From positions 1 to 64,000 of the forward strand of contig JACCGJ010016349.1 in assembly GCA_013407085.1 (NCBI GenBank): a DNA stretch of 64,000 bases. Direction: 5' to 3'. Shown piece by piece: positions 1 through 10,200 of this stretch. The translations under genes and the position numbers were made by a program. This stretch comes from Atriophallophorus winterbourni (taxonomy: Eukaryota; Platyhelminthes; Trematoda; Plagiorchiida; Microphallidae). The notes below the pieces were generated by a model. The model searched no databases, was not told where the DNA came from, and was given only the letters and a program-made list of their open reading frames with translations. Position 1 is the stretch's first letter. Every line of letters begins with the position of its first letter.

Positions 1-2990
1 TGCCAGTAGTAGGATGATATTTAGAGACATTTGAACAGTAGTAAACAACGATATACTTAGAAGCGACTGTTAATCAGACTGACACAGCCGAAATGTGGAT
101 TACCTACCCTCGAAGTGAATTTGTGTCAGCCGATGAAATCCTCGGAAATGACAAGTTTTCGGGATGCTGAGGATGAGGGCACACTTCGATCCTGTGAATT
201 CGGCATGATTTAACTCATCCTATTATTTTTCTGTGGGATAATATCGAGAATAGCAAATATATCTAATTACAGGTCAATATGCACAATCAAATTACTCCGC
301 GTGTCTGAAACTTGAATGGATTTGTAAAATTTAGAGAAGTATGGTAACTTGAATTACATTGGGAAAATAAGGAGACATTGGCTTCAGATTCTTACCGGAA
401 TCGCTCTACAAATGAATTTCTTATTGCGTAGCCCTTACATGGAGAAGCAGGATATCATGTACGTGAATATTTGAGTTGGGTCAGGTCAATATTTTTCAGA
501 TAGAAAATAAATTTTGAATTTAGTTATCAAATGACACTTTTTATTCATCAGAAACTTACTATTTTTCAAAAATTAATTCATCATTACTATATATATCAAT
601 GTAGAACGCATTCTATTGCCATAAAAGCTTGTAACATAACCACTTATATGTGGTCCATGCTCTGTATACAGAAAACAACACATTTTAAAATAACATAATA
701 AAAACGGTTGTATATAACTTCCGCATCAATATTTGACATACTTTTTATCAAGCTGATCATCGGTGTACATAAAGAACTCCATTTTCTTCTCTTCTCTCTA
801 AATTCTTACGCAGAAATTAACTCCCAATTTGAAATACAGAATTTTAGAAATGTAAAAAGCGATAGTTAATTTCTATTGGGATTCTAAACATTCTGGACTG
901 GAAGTCGAAATTTCACGAGACATCAACCAAGTTACAACGAGAGTTACAGGACAATCCAAAGTTTCATGTTGTATTCCCTTAAAGATTTCGGCCTGAGCAC
1001 TCCGATTGTATCCAAACACTGCGTGGTATTTATGAAAGCGACTGTTTGGTTTTCAATCAACGGTTTGAGCAAATATTTTCCTACATCGTACGAGATAAAT
1101 GTCAATTTTGTTGATGCTACCATTTCTGTTTATGAACAAACTCACGAGGTCTTCAGAAAATCCTTTTGAAACCGTTTATCCCAATGAAATCACATTCGAT
1201 TTTCAAAGGAAGCATATTCCTGATATTTGATCTATTTAAGTATTCTCCTGACAAATTATTATTCGACATTTGCCATGCCCTCACATTTCAACTTTAAACT
1301 GGATACAAGTTGAATTTTCTGATGTTGAACGCTTTACACATGTCTGGAGGAAAAATACCCCCTAGATTTTCCCCAAATGATATTCGATCAACTCTCTGTT
1401 AAGAAACTAATATCAGTATGATGATTTATCTTTCCTTTGACAAAGATCTGATCACAAAGTTTGTGCAAGCACACTGCAAATTGCATTGTTAGTTTTCTCT
1501 TTGTACATATATATCAGCATTTCCTCTGCGGAACGTTGGAAGCTTCCGCAGTATCGATCTTTTAAACTCAACAAAGTTGCTAAAACCTTTTCGACAAAAA
1601 TCGCCATCCTCTATTACTTTCACTGTTAGACTTTCCAAAAACATTTTACACAGTTCTGGTCACACCGACACACAACAATAGCCCGATGATAAATGAAAAC
1701 TTGTTTTTACGATGCAAGGTGTAGCGGCAACCACTTGTGAGACGCTTCCCCCTCACCACTAGAAAGCAAGACACCACGTGGCGCAAAATTTCCAAGAACA
1801 CAGATAAATCAACCTGTCTACATCTCGTAAGGGGTGCACATGTTAAGGACAACACCCTGAGACCTAAGGGGTATGATCCCATGCCCCACACGTTTTGACC
1901 AGCAGAACCTGATTTCAGTAAGTGTTGGTATTTTTCAAAGAAAAAATATTATGACAGCAATGGAATTGAATCCAATAATGCTACCAATATTATGTTATTC
2001 CGTAAAAAGTATTTTTTACTTATGAATGATAAAATATAGGATGAACCAATGTTTTCGACAAAAACAATTAAGAGCTTTAACGTGTGGACTGCAAATTCTG
2101 AAGAACGATTTGGCATTATTGAAACATTGAATAAAAGAATCTATTTATCCTACGAGCCATCCACATTTGTAAGTTTGAATTTAGTTTCAGGTACATGCAG
2201 AGCAAGGTCGTGTAATAGGTGAAATATAGCATCGTAGAATATTTATAAACCTCATTGCAACAATCAGATAGGAAAGTGAATCTTATTAGAATTCAAGGCT
2301 ATTCTAGGTTTTTGATTGTCTAAAAAGCATTAAGCTTATCAATAACTACAATATTGATGTAATCGTGGAACCGATAATTCCTCGTATCATTTCGCGCAAG
2401 AAATGGCTTGTGGTAGGGAATATATTTTAAAGTTGGGTAATCTCCAATCTGATTCGTCGATAGAGAAATTTGAAGGGATTTGGGTGAGCAATCCATTTTT
2501 TGTAAGGCTTGTTTCCGATGTTGAGAATAAGTAATTCAACCTTAGTAAGATTATCTTGTTTAGAATCACGTGACCGGTTTCACGTTAGTTGATACTCATA
2601 ACATATATGTCTTCGTTCGCGTAACCTAGAAATGAAGACCATTTTGTACTATGTATTACTATCAAAGCGATACCAGTTACCTCTGGAATTACTATTTGAC
2701 ATACGTTGCTCGTTATAACCCAAGGTACAGCATTACTGTTAATGTGCAGTACTCGATCATTAGCATGTTTGTTGCCGTGATCTCCTTTCAGCGTCTAAAA
2801 CACAAGCAAGGTATGCAGATAACATCGCTACGCAACATTACTTTACAGAAAACGGAAACCAGGAATTGATTCTCAATTCGTGATGTATAGAGTTTTCGTA
2901 TCTATCGTTTGAACAACTCTATAACAAAAGTTTAACCAACTCAACAGTCGTCAATCGGATATCAACATTACGCAGAGTCAGATTGAGATA
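1..2990. other. AT-rich non-coding DNA, no gene recognised
   Basis: No frame here resembles a known protein or the missing sulfite oxidase C-terminus. Open frames of 60-80 codons occur at 966-1169 (+), 1646-1891 (-) and 2387-2569 (-), but none shows a motif, splice context or repeat identity. If sulfite oxidase continues left, this is probably intronic. Confidence 0.5.
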
Positions 2991-3450
2991 GGATGATTAT
3001 GTTCAGTGAGCCTTGAAACAGTGGATAAGTGAATGTGAATGCCACCGTTACATAGGGTTCATACAACGAACCACGATGTTCAAACACAGAATCTCATAGG
3101 GATTCAAGGTAAAGCACTCAAGGCGTTTATGGATGACCAAAGTAATGTGTTGCTCACTTCCCCGCACATACACACCACTACCGGTTTCTGGCTGCTTGCC
3201 GTCATCAGGTCATCAGGTTTAAAAGAGCAGATACTGTTCACGTTCGCTTTCGTTGGTCACACCGTTAATGTGCGAATGCCACCACTCGACCGACTACTGC
3301 CTATCGATGTGAGCACTGTTAGAATAATGTTTCCTCCCGAATCGGACTGTTTAGTTATCAAAAACGCTGTGAAGCGTGAACATATTATGTTATGTACATT
3401 CATGGCCGCTATCGATCAAATGAGACCGACAACAACAAACTCGTTCTTCA
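2990..3450 (+). mobile_element. Internally deleted LINE-A: 5' end joined to 3' end
   Basis: Bases 3038-3190 match the 5' end of the LINE-A copy at 33.7 kb (reverse complement), including the peptide (H/Y)RV.T.NHDVQ.QN.. and ACCGGTTTCTGGCT. From about 3255 to 3445 the sequence matches the LINE-A 3' tail (the reverse of 8.02-8.1 kb), ending GACAACAACAAAC like other LINE-A (CAA)n tails. The whole RT and most of the endonuclease are missing, giving a short element of about 400 bp. The open frame 3039-3581 is an accident of this remnant. Confidence 0.6.
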
Positions 3451-4142
3451 GTATCATTCCCATCTTACTATTTAAATATCATCAGAAACCTCTGAAATTT
3501 AATTTGAAAAAGGACTCACATCGTTTGGGCTTTAGAATGATCGTTGTTAAATTTATTTTCAACACTGGAAACGCATTATAACAATTTTACCCAGCGATCT
3601 GCAACAGAGCTAGTTCTATTTGTGTGATATTTTGGCCGCCGTATAACACACCGTGGCCTCGCTAATCATTTTGGCAATAATAAAATGTTATGGCAAGAAA
3701 TTAACCAAACCAATCTATGTCTATTCCATATTTTAGGCCAACCGATTATCTTGTGAAAATTTTCCGCTATTGTGCATATCCAGAAATAAGTATTTCAAAA
3801 ACATTTGAATTTCATATCATACATGACAGCAGCAATATTAAATGAAAAACTGCTCACTGCGGTCTTTAAAAAATACATGTTTCAAATGATTTAATATCGT
3901 TCTCCAATTTCGTGGACTATTTGGCCTTGGAAAATTCTCAAGTTACATCGACGAAGTGCATTTCGTTTCACTGCACCAGATAATTTGGCTGAGCTTCGGT
4001 TATTATCGCGACAACGAAGCGTTTGTACATGTGCCTTTTTAATCGAATGATTTCAACGTAAACTTGGACGACCTTGTGATGAATAGCCGAGGGTCATCTA
4101 CGCGTTGTACCTGTTTTGTTTATTTTGGAGCGAGTTCAGCGA

Positions 4143-4361
4143 CCAACACTCACGAAAGTGGTAGAAGACGACTGACAGAATGCTTCGTTTTATTTACAGC
4201 TCATTTGTATATATATGTACAATGAACGAAAGTGAAGCCAAGCTACTGAAGCCAAGCTGCTATATTGATTAAATCGGCGATTTATGTTCAATTGATTAAA
4301 AACGATCAATACTTGAAAAACAGTGTGAGATTTGGTGTGTCTAGATTGAACGACCTTGACA
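4143..4361 (-). repeat. 3' LTR of the gypsy element
   Basis: Direct repeat of the 5' LTR, directly after the polypurine tract. A few substitutions distinguish the two copies. A clear target-site duplication outside the LTRs could not be recognised. Confidence 0.85.
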
Positions 4362-4384
4362 CCTCCCCTGCGAAAAAAGGACGT

Positions 4385-4921
4385 TCACCTTCGGTCTATG
4401 TACGCCTTGTTTCTTGGATCGATTTGAAATGGTTGAACCATTGTTCTTCTTCGTGTTGGGTATCTTCTTTCTGGAGTCTCGTTTGTGCGATGTTGTTCGG
4501 CAAGACGGTTGTCGACTCCTTGCCTTTGTTCATCAGTGCTGATAGGTTGGTCTACTTCCAGTAGTTCGTTAAGACTGTGACTGGGAACAGATGGTTCTTC
4601 TGGGCAGGTTCTTGTTCGCATTTGGTTTGCGTGCCGAACAATCTGCTTTCCATCGGCTATGACTTCGTACAATACCTTACCGCGTCTTCTCGTTACGACC
4701 GCTGGTTTCCAAACCAATCCGTGTTGCCGAAGGCATGTAATCCATACGTTTTCGCCAGGCCTGAATGATCTTCGGCGAGCGCCGTTGCGTCGGTTGTATT
4801 GATTTTCCATCTTCCGATTGCAGATCAACTTTACCAGAGGTTTGGGGTACATTGCTTCAAAAGTAACCCGAGGTTTTCGCCCCATTAGAGATTCTGCTAG
4901 GGATTGACCATTCGGTGACAT
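4385..4921 (-). pseudogene. C-terminal end of gypsy pol (integrase tail)
   Basis: The segment SLAESLMGRKPRVTFEAMYP is the conserved integrase region after the catalytic core. RNGARRRSFRPGENVWI and VVTRRRGKVLYEVIADGK follow as in gypsy C-terminal domains, then an acidic, Pro-rich tail ending RRYPTRRRTM. The catalytic core is absent, so the fragment is non-functional. It lies in a different frame from gag, with the deletion junction near 4,900-4,920. Confidence 0.85.
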
Positions 4922-5568
4922 TCAGCTGCAATGTCTTGAAGGGTCATTTCCGGCTCGTTCTCCAGTCTGCTCAGAATTCTTGTTCTAACGGCGTCTGCTG
5001 GCGATTGAAGACTGCAAACGAACAATAAGCATTTGAACTGATTTGGTGTCATCGAACCGAGCTTGAATCTTTCACACTCTCGATTGATGATAGCAGCATG
5101 GGTAGTGTAGTCGTCTGTTTCCTTTTTCATCGGTTTGAGACAGTTGTAACGAATGCTGAATAAGGATGATTGTTCTCCAAAGATTGTCGTGAGTGTTGCA
5201 ATGGTTTCATCAAAGCTGAACTCTCGAGCACATTTTGGAAGAATGTAGTTAGTGTAACGTTCGTGCTCAACAGGACCAAGTTTTCTCAACAATAGGCGAA
5301 CAAGCCATGCATCACCTTGACCTGCTAGTTCAACTCGGGAAATGTCTTCGTATTTCTGAAACCAAGCATTGAATGTTGTTCCCGATTCTGCATCAAAATG
5401 GAACTCTGTGATGGATGCTGCGATTGAGTCAATTGATTGCTGCTGTGTCTGTTCTTCTTTGATATTCAGCTTCTGAGAAAAAAGTTCAATGAGCTGCTTC
5501 TGTGATTTTTCGAACTGTGCTTGCTGTTGCTGAAGTATTGCTTGCATTTGCTCAAAGCTGATAGCCAT
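4897..5568 (-). CDS. Gag-like protein of gypsy element
   Basis: A 223-codon frame. The N-terminus is Gln-rich and coiled-coil-like (MQAILQQQQAQFEKSQKQLI). It is followed by FNAWFQKYEDI, LLRKLGPVEHERYTNYILPK and LTTIFGEQSSLF, the capsid-like block of Ty3/gypsy gag proteins in flatworms and other invertebrates. The frame ends ECHRMVNP just as it overlaps the next frame by about 25 bases. A zinc knuckle would normally follow and is missing because of the deletion. Confidence 0.8.
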   Translation of the reverse strand: MAISFEQMQAILQQQQAQFEKSQKQLIELFSQKLNIKEEQTQQQSIDSIAASITEFHFDAESGTTFNAWFQKYEDISRVELAGQGDAWLVRLLLRKLGPVEHERYTNYILPKCAREFSFDETIATLTTIFGEQSSLFSIRYNCLKPMKKETDDYTTHAAIINRECERFKLGSMTPNQFKCLLFVCSLQSPADAVRTRILSRLENEPEMTLQDIAAECHRMVNP

Positions 5569-5618
5569 TTTCCCGTCGCCAAGTCTGTTGTGTTTTTTTG
5601 GGTGGGAGTTCCGGCTGA

Positions 5619-5838
5619 CCCAACACTCACGAAAGTGGTAGAAGACGACTGACAGAATGCATCGTTTTATTTACAGCTCATTTGTATATATATGTACAAT
5701 GAACGAAAGTGAAGCCAAGCTACTGAAGCCAAGCTGCTATATTGATTAAATCGGCGATTTATGTTCACTTGATTAAAAACGATCAATACTTCCAAATCAG
5801 TGCGAGTTTCGGCGTGCATAGATTGAACGACCTTGACA
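5619..5838 (-). repeat. 5' LTR of the gypsy element
   Basis: About 220 bp, nearly identical to 4143-4361, including GAAAGTGGTAGAAGACGACTG and GAAGCCAAGCTACTGAAGCC. TGT is at the minus-strand 5' end. A short tract after it (TCAGCCGGAACTCCC) is where a primer-binding site should lie, but I cannot name the tRNA. Confidence 0.85.
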
Positions 5839-5944
5839 TTGGGGAATTCTAGATGAGAAAAAATGTGTAACACAGGTCTAAATAATAAGAGGCGCAATGG
5901 AACCCATCTAAATCTGAAAGGCAGCTTGGCTGCATTGTACTGAA

Positions 5945-6440
5945 ATAATTTTCTGTTCGTCTCCCTCAGTCGATATCGACGGTGAATGCACATTACAACG
6001 CTCCACAGGGTTTCAAATGACGAAACAGTTTGATTTGAGCGGGACAATGTTTCTCACAGCGCTAGGCACTAATCGGTCGGTGGCTGAGATTCGCACGCTG
6101 ATGGCGTGATCTACTATCAACAGCCGACAGCAGTCTGGAGATGAGGCTTCACACAGCGCTCAAACTTGAACGGTCATGAGCTTTTATATATGTTTTACAA
6201 GCGTGGCCTGCCCACAGGTCGACTTCATGACTTCAACTCTTCATAGAATAGATATTACGAAATCGATCATTTTCCACATTACTTAGCCAGCGTAGGTGGT
6301 ATGGTGAACATGCTCTGTACACCAGCGTGAGAAAGCAGTTCTGCATGTGTTACTCTGTCTGTGTTATGTTCCACAAATGGAAAGCATTCATCTTCCATTC
6401 GGGTATTGCGGTTGAAAGCATTCAATACAGAAATCGGGAA
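5945..6440 (-). mobile_element. LINE-A 3' fragment, decayed
   Basis: Plus-strand CTCCCTCAGTCGATATCGAC, then ATGACGAAACAGTTTGATT and GTGAACATGCTCTGTACACC match the LINE-A 3' region of 8.0-8.4 kb and 30.1-30.6 kb. Read on the minus strand this is the C-terminus and 3' UTR of the pol frame. There are many substitutions and indels and no usable frame. Confidence 0.7.
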
Positions 6441-6534
6441 TACGGCTATCACAAGTAGGCGGCTCCTTGAAAATAGGTTACGACAAGCATACATGGAGAC
6501 TGGTGACGACAGTGCAAGTGTGTTGCAAAATCAC

Positions 6535-6660
6535 AAGTGTAAACCAATGTATTGTGGTGCTCACATCCCAATCCCTTAAAAACCACTACCGGTTTCTGGC
6601 TGTTTACCGTCATCAGGTGGAGACAGTAAGATCAGGTTCAGTGAGCCTTTAGAAAAGTAC
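6535..6660 (+). repeat. Short dispersed repeat sharing LINE-A 5' sequence
   Basis: GTGGTGCTCACATCCCAAT then CACTACCGGTTTCTGGCTG and CGTCATCAGGTGGAGACAG. The first half equals the LINE-A 5' end; the second half (GCCGTCATCAGGTGGAGACAG...CAGTGAGCCTTT) is not in the full LINE-A copy. The same composite occurs at 24815-24860 and 46018-46135. Confidence 0.6.
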
Positions 6661-7091
6661 ACGACGATGAAATTTCGGGACCGACACCTTAAAGTGCAAA
6701 ATGCAGTATTGGCATTCAATTTCGTGGGCTTTCCGTTCTGCGCGTTCATTATCTTAGGCCGTGAGGAGAACCCAAGTATACAACAGCAGCAATATGCGTC
6801 AACAAATCAAATCCCAACAGGCTATGGACAGTGAACTGTTAACGCCAAACACAGTTAAAACCCATGGACATAGTCTGCACAGATTGATGTCCAATTTGAA
6901 GATCACAACGAAGACTTCGTGTCCCATTATTTTTGGGTGCAGAAATGAATCAAGTTGAAATGTAAAACGTTACAAAATAGACAAATCAATAGGACTCAAT
7001 CGAAAAGCGGAAGTCACATTACAAAGCATTCGGCCTTGAGGAAAAACCACACAAACGTGCGGTGATTTGACACGCGACAAGGACTACTAAC

Positions 7092-7285
7092 CCCCTGACG
7101 GTCACCGAGCCGTGATTGACCAAAACGTGACCATCTTCTGGTTCGCATATAGCCGATTGAACCGGGTAATCGAAGATAGCCGGCAGCTTCCGGTAGTCTG
7201 GAGGGGAACCGTCGTGACCGGGATAGCCCATCTTATAGTCCTCAATCTGATAAAAACTCGGGCTCTCCGCAGATGACAAATGAAT
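7092..7285 (-). CDS. SUOX: SUOX exon 6, start of dimerisation domain
   Basis: Begins [21 protein letters not shown] directly after the KWLTG of exon 5, matching the family's KWL...ES...(W)Q..DYK spacing residue for residue. It ends [16 protein letters not shown]...GSVTVRG, where the Ig-like dimerisation domain starts. Acceptor TCTAG|ATT lies in a TCTAGA hexamer shared with a plus-strand candidate exon. Donor GG|GTTAGT, phase 2. The next family block (YAW.GGGR...) was looked for to the left and not found, so the following intron exceeds 7 kb or the exon is missing. Confidence 0.92.
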
Positions 7286-10200
7286 CTAGAGAAAGCGATT
7301 GAGAAGACAAGTGTTAGAAGGGGTCATACGAACATTACAAACCAAATCGATACTGAAATATGAAGGTGATAACAGATGGAAATTCAAGCTTAGTTGGAAA
7401 CCAGTTAGGACATGGGAGGAAAAATTAAATAAGATCCCTTGGCTGGAGGATTTTTCATATAGAATAAATGCCAACTATAAGCCGATGTTTTATCTATTTT
7501 CCCGAGAATCTAAAATGAGGAAATGAAGGAATGGAATGGACTTTCAACTCACATTCCGATCGGCTAATACTCCGCAAAATCGACATCCAAAAACAATTGG
7601 CATAATACGTTAAGAGATGTCTGAGATCGATCGAGCAGTCATTATCATGAAAATGAATTTGCAAGCACGGAGAGGACTGAATGAATGAATGAAGGTTCAA
7701 GCAGTTGTATGCCACAGGTTTGGGCATTCGTAAAATGCAAGCGTGGCCAACAAGGGGGTACAGAAAGTAGGAGTACTTTAATGAGGTTTTTATCGCTTCT
7801 CGAGCCTGCATACCTGATTAGAAGATTAGTGGTCAAAAGTGGGAATCGGTAGCTTCCTACGGCCGTCAAAACCCACAAGTCCAGCGGGTATCTATGCTTC
7901 GATTTACACGAAGCGGTAGAGGTGATATGATTCCAACCACCGAGAGGGTGATAGACTGTTGGCCTCCTTCAGTCGATAACGACCAGGGATATACATCACA
8001 ATGGCAAGATTTTTTTCATGTTCCACAGCTTTTCGAACGACTAAACAGTCCGAGTCGGGAGTAAAAATTCCCCCGCAGCGCTCGCAGCCATAGGCATTAC
8101 TCAGTCGGTGTCAGTTGGACACGGGCGGCGTGATCTGCATTCAGCGGCCAAGAGCTGTATCTGCTACTAAACACCTTCGAAACGACGTTTTACACAATGC
8201 CTCCAATGTGAGCGGTCAAGAGCAAGTTCTTCTCACCTCGCGGGGTCAATGTCAAGAGCTTTCATATTTTTATTACAAACGTCTTTGTAAAGCAAGTACG
8301 GTCTGCCCAATGGTCGACTTCCTAACTGCAACTTACCATAGAGTAGTTCTTTCGGAATACGACCATTTTCCATTCTGTAGACATGACAAAGCCAGCGCAG
8401 GCGGCGCTGACGTAATAGGGTGAACATGCTCTGTAGACCAGCTTTTGAAAGCACTTCAGCGTTAGTCACTCTGTCCATCCAAGATATGTTCAAGATACGA
8501 CGGATGCTTTGTAGAGGGAAAGCATTCAGCTTCCGTTCGTGTCTTGCGTGGGTGGTCCAAGTTTCACTGCCGTACAGTAAAGCATTTAGTACGCACGAGC
8601 TGTATACCGTCATCTTTGTTTTTACAGTCAACTTACAGTTGCCCCAAACATGAGAGTTTAATCGGGACAAAATGATAGCTACTCTGCCAATCCGCTTATC
8701 AATCCCCGTGCCTAGCGAGAGGTTATCCGCAATTGCTGAACCAAGATATGTGAAATGATTTACTGGTTAAAGCTGACAGTTTTGAATAGCGATGCAATCC
8801 CTTGACCAATGACTTTGGTATTGCTCAAAAAAATCTCTATTGCTCATGCTGATTGTTAGCCCAAACTCTTTGCATGCGAAGCTGCATCCAATAAAAGATG
8901 AGTTTAGGAACAATATTGGGATTCAGAGCACTATGTATACTACGCTGCAAGCCAGACCTGGTGCGAATGATCATAAACGACACAATGCATGACCACACAT
9001 CAGAGCCTTTCAACGAACCCATAAATCAATAACACTTTCGAAGAAAATTTGACCCGGTGAGGAATTCGTCTATGAAATGGCACACAAGCGTACAGGCAAT
9101 GACATTGCGACTCAGCAGTGGACACGGATAGTTGTAAATGTAGATAAAATCAGATTAGATGGCTGATCGGTATAAAACACCCGCTCATGCCACTGAAAGC
9201 GGGGTGAAACCAGACGACAAATGGATGCTTAAACGAGTAGCTGGGTTTGAAAATGATACAACGTAGGTGCATGTAAAAGTTATAGGGTTCAAGAATAACT
9301 GAAAGGAGTAAAATGTATGTGCAAGGTCAAACTTGTCCGAATCCACAGAGAAACAGCGATAGATTGATAACACGCGTCAATGCTCAGGCGCTATACAATC
9401 ATGCTTAAGACAACAGGGGAAGGGAGGAGACTTCACAATGTACGGGTGCCTATTAGGATAAGACCAGTATCAACGGTGTTCAAACGACTGCAAGCGACGG
9501 GAAAGAGTTTGAAGATTAGAGCCAGCAGTCGTTCTTTTTACGCTGTATGCAACATGTATTCATATGTGTTCATAATGCACGACAGCAGATGCAGTATGTA
9601 AATGGCTTTCGTAGCTATAGTCGTCGTGGTATGCGCGCTAGGACATGAGAATAATAAGTGTTTAGTTTCAGAGTCTAGACCGAAATGCAGTGGGCCGAGA
9701 ACGTGATGACTTACTGCTGTCTTGTTTGGTATGAGTTATTCGGATGGAGCCAGGAGAACAGCAATGGGTCATGGAGGTATACACATCGTTGCACCAGGAA
9801 ACCTACCTTCATGACGTTGACATGAGGTTGACAAGCGATATATATTTTAGAAATTTTCATAGTTTTCACTGGATTCTCACATACCGCTTTCAGAATATAT
9901 CGAAGTACAAGAATGGAGACAGAGGTGAGAAGTCGTTGAAGAGAAATTAGAACTTGATTGATGTGGTGCGCACAGCTTGATCGAATTGATAGGCAAAGAT
10001 ACAAAAGTAATCAAGCTTACTTAACTAACCAAACGTCCCACTCCATTAAGGGAATAGGAAATAGAAGTAGGATGAAATATGTTTGGCTTCACAACACCGC
10101 TATAACAGGTCCAATTTGACATAAATTGTGGCATTCCAATCAAATACACGGGTGCAGAAACAATGTCTGTGTGTGGTCTCCCCAGTTCGTTGTGTATTAA

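Larger units (their letters stand above)
4143..5838 (-). mobile_element. Internally deleted Ty3/gypsy LTR retrotransposon
   Basis: Two direct repeats, 5619-5838 and 4143-4361, flank a gag frame and the very end of pol. On the minus strand the LTR begins TGTCAAGGTCG, and the 3' LTR is preceded by a polypurine tract (GCAGGGGAGG) at 4362-4371, which fixes the orientation. Protease, RT, RNase H and most of integrase are gone, so the element is about 1.7 kb and cannot move on its own. The LTRs differ at a modest number of sites, indicating an old copy. It sits beside the LINE-A fragment that starts near 5945. Confidence 0.85.

Noticed and set aside
1646..1891. Minus frame of 81 codons, considered as a missing SUOX exon
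   Set aside because: It shows none of the dimerisation-domain motifs and no fitting splice sites.
3039..3581. Plus frame of 180 codons as a protein-coding gene
   Set aside because: It is made of LINE-A 5' and 3' end sequence with chance extension into AT-rich DNA.
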